From assembly GCF_022437945.1 (NCBI RefSeq), contig NZ_CP092535.1, positions 62,001 to 126,000 on the forward strand: a stretch of 64,000 nt of DNA, given 5' to 3'. The DNA is from Nocardioides sp. TF02-7. Its GTDB lineage: Bacteria > Actinomycetota > Actinomycetes > Propionibacteriales > Nocardioidaceae. The notes under the pieces were generated by a model. That model did no database searches. It worked only from the letters and a program-made list of their open reading frames with translations, and was not told the origin of the DNA. The position numbers were made by a program, and so were the translations under genes. Shown here one piece after another: positions 59,835 to 64,000 of this stretch. How positions within the stretch are numbered: the first letter of the stretch is position 1; every line of letters begins with the position of its first letter.

Positions 59835-59880
59835 GACGTCAGACGCTCCGTGGGCGATCGCCCACGTCCCGCATGACGTC
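59835..59880 (-). repeat. 46-bp palindromic intergenic element, copy B
   Basis: Same architecture and spacing as 1482-1527: GACGTCA, 10 bp, GGGCGATCGCCC (59852-59863), 10 bp, TGACGTC. Here the core extends to the perfect 18-bp palindrome CGTGGGCGATCGCCCACG. It fills most of the gap between selO and the MOSC gene. Confidence 0.6.
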
Positions 59881-59891
59881 GTCGCCCCTGG

Positions 59892-61350
59892 TCAGGTGCC
59901 GCAGTAGGTCACGTAGCGACCGAGGTCGTCGGGAGGCGGCTCGGCGTAGCGCTCGAGCCCCGGTCGCGGCTCGAACGGCTGCCGCACCGCCTCGAGCAAC
60001 CGGCGCACCGGCGCGAGGTCGCCTGCCGTCGCCGCCTCGAGCGCCTCCTCGACGAGGTGGTTGCGCGGGACGTGCACAGGGTTGACCCGGTCCATCGCGT
60101 CGGGCTCCGGGCGCAGCGCCCGCCACGCGTCGAGCCAGGCGTCGACGGCGGGGAGGTCGAGGAACAGCTCGCGGACGGGTTCGGCGTCGCCGCGGGCGGC
60201 GGTGCCGAGCCGCCGCCAGAACGACGTGTGGTCGACCCGGCTCGCCTGCAGCAGCGGGAGCAGCTGGTCGCAGACCCGGTCGGCGTCGGACGGTGGGGCG
60301 GAGGCGAGGCCGAGCTTGGCCCGCATCCCGGCCGACCACGCCGCGGAGTACTCCGGGCGGAACGAGCCGAGGGCCTCGCTCGCCGTCGCCACGGCACGGT
60401 CGGTGTCGTCGTCGAGCAGCGGCAGCAGCGCCTCGCCGAGGCGGGCGAGGTTCCACTCCGCCACGACCGGCTGGTTGGCGTAGGCGTAGCGGCCGCCGTG
60501 GTCGATCGAGCTGAACACCGTCGCGGGATCGAACGCGCCGAGGAAGGCGCACGGGCCGTAGTCGATGGTCTCCCCCGAGATCGTCATGTTGTCGGTGTTC
60601 ATCACGCCGTGGACGAAGCCGACGAGCATCCACCGGGCGACCAGCCGGGCCTGGGCGGAGATCACCGCCCGGTAGAGCGCGAGGTAGGGCTGCTCCTGGC
60701 CGGCGGCATCGGGGTGGTGCCGCTCGATCGCGTGGTCGGCCACGCGCCGGAGCAGCGCGGGGTCGTCCATCGCCCGGACCAGCTGGAAGGTGCCGACCCG
60801 CAGGTGGCTGCTCGCCACCCGCGCCAGCACCGCGCCGGGGGAGCGCGGTGTCCCGGCGGACCCGGCGCCCGGTCGCGACGACGGCGAGCGACCGCGTCGT
60901 GGGGATGCCGAGCGCGTGCATGGCCTCGCTGACGACGTACTCGCGCAGCATCGGGCCGACCGCGGCCAGGCCGTCACCGCCCCGCGCCAGCGGCGTCCGG
61001 CCCGAGCCCTTGAGGTGCACGTCGCGCAGGCGGCCCTCGCGGTCGGCCAGCTCGCCGAGCAGGAGCGCCCGGCCGTCGCCCAGCCGGGCGAACCCGCCGA
61101 ACTGGTGACCGGCGTACGCCTGCGCCACCGGCGACGTGCCGGACGGCGGACGGGTGCCGGTGAGCAGGCCGATCCCCTCGTCGGTGCGCAGCCACTCCGG
61201 GTCCAGCCCCAGCTCGCCGGCCAGCGGCTCGTTGAGGAGCAGCAGCCGTGGCGCCGGCGTCTCCGCCGCCTGCACCGGCACGGCCAGCTCGGGCAGCTCG
61301 GTCGCGAAGCGCGCCTGGAAGGGAGCGACGCCGGTCGGGGCAGAGGTCAT
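59892..61350 (-). CDS. selO: protein adenylyltransferase SelO (one frame break)
   Basis: Pseudokinase-fold enzyme that transfers AMP to protein hydroxyls in redox stress (YdiU family). ATG 61350. [49 protein letters not shown] is diagnostic; a surplus C at 60837-60841 breaks the frame before [19 protein letters not shown]. Then [50 protein letters not shown] and [13 protein letters not shown]; ends GRYVTYCGT. About 485 residues. Confidence 0.93.
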
Positions 61351-61374
61351 GCTTCGAGCGTACGGACCGCACCA

Positions 61375-61405
61375 TTGACCTCAACCACACTTGAAGTACC
61401 AAGGT
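61375..61405 (+). promoter_or_regulatory. MerR-type promoter with 19-bp spacer
   Basis: -35 TTGACC (61375-61380), 19 bp, -10 CAAGGT (61400-61405). The spacer contains imperfect inverted repeat ACCTCAAC/CTTGAAGT, as in SoxR and related MerR sites where activator binding corrects an overlong spacer. The downstream ATG is at 61412. No MerR-family gene lies in the window. Confidence 0.55.
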
Positions 61406-61411
61406 TCTTCC

Positions 61412-61822
61412 ATGACCGAGACCACCACCAGCCCGGACGTCGAGAACGACGTCGCCGCCCTCCACCAGCTCGTGAAGGAGGTCGAGCGGGTCCAGGCCAA
61501 CGAGCTCGTCGCCGAGTTCGTCGCCCTGTTCCGCCACGACGCGATCTGGACCACCGCGCACGGCAAGCGGCTCTTCGGCCGCGACGCGATCGCCGCGTTC
61601 ACCGCGCAGGTCCTGCCCGGGTCGAGCGCCCACGGCCGCGCGACGTACGACGTCGAGCACGTCCTGTTCATCCGGCCCGACGTGGCCGCCGTGAAGGTCG
61701 AGCAGCGCTACTACGACGCCGACGGTCGCCTCGAGTCGCAGGGCACGCCGATGTACGTGCTCGCCAAGGAGGACGGTCGCTGGTTGCTCACGGCCAACCA
61801 GAACACCTCGGTGGTGACCTGA
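61412..61822 (+). CDS. SnoaL-like (SgcJ/EcaC-type) protein
   Basis: 136 residues from ATG 61412. ENDVAALHQLVKEVERVQANELVAEFVALFRHDAIWTTAHGKRLFGRDAIAAFTAQVLPG is the first half of the SnoaL-like cone fold, with the W-T-x-x-x-G-x-x-x-x-G-x-x-A-I signature; VLAKEDGRWLLTANQNTSVV is its last strand pair. Usual annotation is SgcJ/EcaC family oxidoreductase, which is a fold name only. Expression is probably under a MerR-type regulator. Divergent from selO. Confidence 0.8.
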   Translation: MTETTTSPDVENDVAALHQLVKEVERVQANELVAEFVALFRHDAIWTTAHGKRLFGRDAIAAFTAQVLPGSSAHGRATYDVEHVLFIRPDVAAVKVEQRYYDADGRLESQGTPMYVLAKEDGRWLLTANQNTSVVT

Positions 61823-61838
61823 CCCGACGGTCGCGGGC

Positions 61839-62768
61839 TCAGTCCTGCACCGCCTTCGCGACCGTGATGCACCGGGTCACGTGGTCGCGCTCGTCGGGGG
61901 TGAGCGGGCGTCCGGCGCGCACGGCGTCGTCATGGGCCCAGTGCGCGTCGAGGACGCTGCGGACCACGACCCAGTCGCGGGCGCGCGGCTCGTCGAGCCC
62001 GGCCGTGTCGACCAGTGCGTGGAACCGGCGGCGGATCCCGTCGCGCACCGTCCCGACCGCGCCCAGCTCCTCGAACCGGTCCTTCAGCATCGGCTGGAGC
62101 TCGTAGTGCGGGTCGCCGTTGGCCGGCTTCGGGTCGATCGCGAGCCACCGCGGCTCGCCGCTCCGCTCGCCGAGCAGCACGTTCTCGTAGTGCAGGTCGC
62201 CGTGGACGACCGCGGTGGCCGGCTCCGCGCACAGGTCGCGAGCCAGCCCGACCACCTGCTCGACGAGCCGGCGCGGCACCGGCACCGCGTGCGCGTCGCG
62301 CTCCAGCGCGGCGGTCCAGCGGACGACGTACGCCGCCTGCTCACGCAGCTGCGGCATCGGTGGCACGTGGAGGTCGCCGTAGAGGCTCCCGACGATCTCG
62401 CACGCCTCCTGGTCCCAGTGGTCGGTGAGGTCGGTGCGGTCGAGCCGCTCCAGCAGCAGCGCCCGGCGCGCCGGGTCGGCCCGCAGCAGCCGCACCGCTC
62501 CCCTCCCCCGCCAGCGCTGCAGCGCGAGGTGCTCGTGCTCGCTCTCGTCGTCGGGCAGGCCGACCTTGAGCACCGCGTCCGCACCCGACGGCGTGGCCAC
62601 CGGCGCGACCAGCGAACAGAACCCGTGCCACAACGGGCCCTCGAGGACCAGCTCCCACTCCTCGACCACCCCGGCGAAGAGGCCGGGCAGCCGGTCGAGC
62701 CACGCCTCCCACGCGGGGCCCAGCGCCCGCTGCCGGTCGAGGCCGGGCGGGATCGTCAGCGGTGGCAC
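61839..62768 (-). CDS. aminoglycoside/hydroxyurea-type phosphotransferase
   Basis: 309 residues from GTG 62768. Kinase-like APH fold: ADAVLKVGLPDDESEHEHLALQRWRG carries the ATP Lys and Glu; ATAVVHGDLHYENVLLGE holds the catalytic Asp (HGDLHxxN); WLAIDPKPANGDP the metal Asp. This is the APH(6)/hydroxyurea-phosphotransferase family (PF04655). True resistance activity is not implied: such genes are common in chromosomes. Frame intact. Confidence 0.86.
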   Translation of the reverse strand: MPPLTIPPGLDRQRALGPAWEAWLDRLPGLFAGVVEEWELVLEGPLWHGFCSLVAPVATPSGADAVLKVGLPDDESEHEHLALQRWRGRGAVRLLRADPARRALLLERLDRTDLTDHWDQEACEIVGSLYGDLHVPPMPQLREQAAYVVRWTAALERDAHAVPVPRRLVEQVVGLARDLCAEPATAVVHGDLHYENVLLGERSGEPRWLAIDPKPANGDPHYELQPMLKDRFEELGAVGTVRDGIRRRFHALVDTAGLDEPRARDWVVVRSVLDAHWAHDDAVRAGRPLTPDERDHVTRCITVAKAVQD

Positions 62769-62813
62769 CCGCCCATCCCACCAGAGCGTGCCAACGCCGC
62801 CTTGCCGCCGGGC

Positions 62814-63503
62814 TCAGCGGCGTGCAGCGACCCGGACCCGGGGGCCGAACGGCGGGAGCCACCGCGAGAGGCGGGTGCCACCGTCCCACTCGTCGGAGAA
62901 GCTGCTCGACGACTCGTCGGCCGGGTCGTCGGGATCGACCCACTGGTGCGCCCGCACGGCGACCCGGACCCAGCGCGGGTCGCGGAGGCAGCGCCGCGGC
63001 ACCGACACCCGCAGGTAGTCCTCCGCCAGGTGGACCCGCCGCTGGACGCGGCACCCGTCGCCGATCCAGCTGATGACGGAGGACCCGCAGTCGTCGGCCT
63101 CGCCGGGGCCGCGGCCCTTCGGATCCCTCCCCAGGAAGACGAAGGTGTCGAACTTCCCGGGCGTCTCCTCCCACCGATAGACCGAGAGCCTCCACCCTGC
63201 GCGAGGCGTCCGGAAGTGGATCCACACCGACTGCTCGAGCGCATGGACGAGGTCGCGGAAGCGCACGGTGACCTCGACCGGCCGTCGTCCGTGCCGCACC
63301 GTCACCCGGGTGATGTCGGAGTTGACCTCCGCGCTGCCGTCGAGGTCGGTCACGGTGCCGCACGGCTCGGGGTCGGGGTCGAAGTGCCACCCCTCGACGT
63401 CGCCGCGCGGGTCGGGGCTCGTCCACCGCTCTGCCTGGGCGGTCGCGGGCAGGAGGAGCAGCAGGGCGAGGGCGGCGGCCAGGACCGCGCGGAGCGAGCG
63501 CAT
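62814..63503 (-). CDS. secreted protein of unknown function
   Basis: 229 residues from ATG 63503, signal peptide SLRAVLAAALALLLLLPATAQA with an AQA cleavage site. Mature part is Trp- and Arg-rich with three or more Cys (EPCGTV, DDCGSS, GDGCRVQRR, RRCLRDP) suggesting disulfides. Starts DPRGDVEGW and later WIHFRTPRAGW are compatible with a beta-sandwich. No family recognised. Confidence 0.7.
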   Translation of the reverse strand: MRSLRAVLAAALALLLLLPATAQAERWTSPDPRGDVEGWHFDPDPEPCGTVTDLDGSAEVNSDITRVTVRHGRRPVEVTVRFRDLVHALEQSVWIHFRTPRAGWRLSVYRWEETPGKFDTFVFLGRDPKGRGPGEADDCGSSVISWIGDGCRVQRRVHLAEDYLRVSVPRRCLRDPRWVRVAVRAHQWVDPDDPADESSSSFSDEWDGGTRLSRWLPPFGPRVRVAARR

Positions 63504-63558
63504 GGTCGATTCTGGACCGCCGGGTGCGGGCGCTGCAGCCGATCGGCTGCCCCGGACG

Positions 63559-64000
<442 letters not shown>

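Noticed and set aside
59837..59890. Intrinsic terminator for selO
   Set aside because: The stem has no T run and the same element occurs at 1482-1527 away from a matching gene end, so it is listed as a repeat.
61839..62768. Acquired antibiotic-resistance gene
   Set aside because: Family fits APH(6)-type kinases, but codon use and surroundings are chromosomal, with no mobile element beside it.

Overview
The window is high-GC actinobacterial chromosome, most likely Propionibacteriales (Nocardioidaceae-like). Reasons: very high third-position GC, frequent GTG starts, overlapping ATGA/GTGA gene junctions, and a backbone order known from mycobacteria between lepA and glyS (lepA, hemW, hrcA-dnaJ, rsmE, HIT protein, phoH-ybeY-CBS protein-deaminase-like protein-era, recO, uppS, glyS). 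Actinobacterial signature genes (DUF3097, septum-formation lipoproteins, a tmsAB-like pair for 10-methyl fatty acids) support this. No tRNA, rRNA or CRISPR array was seen.

Layout. 1-6.7 kb: a truncated LuxR-type ATPase, an empty 430-bp gap carrying dispersed repeats, a two-component system, and a divergent MMPL exporter with a DUF4097 lipoprotein. 6.8-10.6 kb: a compact three-gene recombination module (tyrosine recombinase, small XRE protein, 700-residue protein with seven zinc ribbons and a decayed recombinase domain), the clearest accessory segment. 10.6-15.4 kb: cell-wall protein, dusB, lipoprotein, glyS, small monooxygenase. 15.4-18.2 kb: zinc importer znuACB behind a Zur box. 18.3-28 kb: WYL regulator/RidA pair, ABC exporter, metallopeptidase, uppS, recO, voltage-sensor-like protein, gluconate uptake and kinase, hydrolase. 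28-34.8 kb: leuA with a leader-peptide attenuator, an ELWxxDGT/RTX-like secreted protein, two septum-formation lipoproteins, and an inverted array of 22-bp repeats. 34.8-43.4 kb: era, siderophore-interacting protein, tmsBA-like pair, ybeY, phoH, HIT. 43.5-50.2 kb: ECF sigma factor with two GerMN/Gmad2 proteins, AlkZ-like protein, rsmE, dnaJ, hrcA under CIRCE. 50.3-64 kb: an iron-box-controlled DUF2470 protein, metallo-beta-lactamase fold protein, PLP enzyme, DUF3097, small membrane proteins, hemW, acyl-CoA synthetase, MOSC, selO, kinase and the C-terminus of lepA.

Regulatory signals that can be read directly: Zur box (15408), CIRCE (50201), an IdeR/DmdR-like iron box (50282), a leu leader peptide with hairpin (29879-29951), and a MerR-type promoter with a 19-bp spacer (61375).

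Caveat on quality: about 30 genes are interrupted by single-base length changes, almost always one extra base in a short G/C run, and reading continues cleanly in another frame. This looks like a systematic homopolymer error of the sequence rather than mass pseudogenisation, so such genes are given here as single CDS with the break noted.
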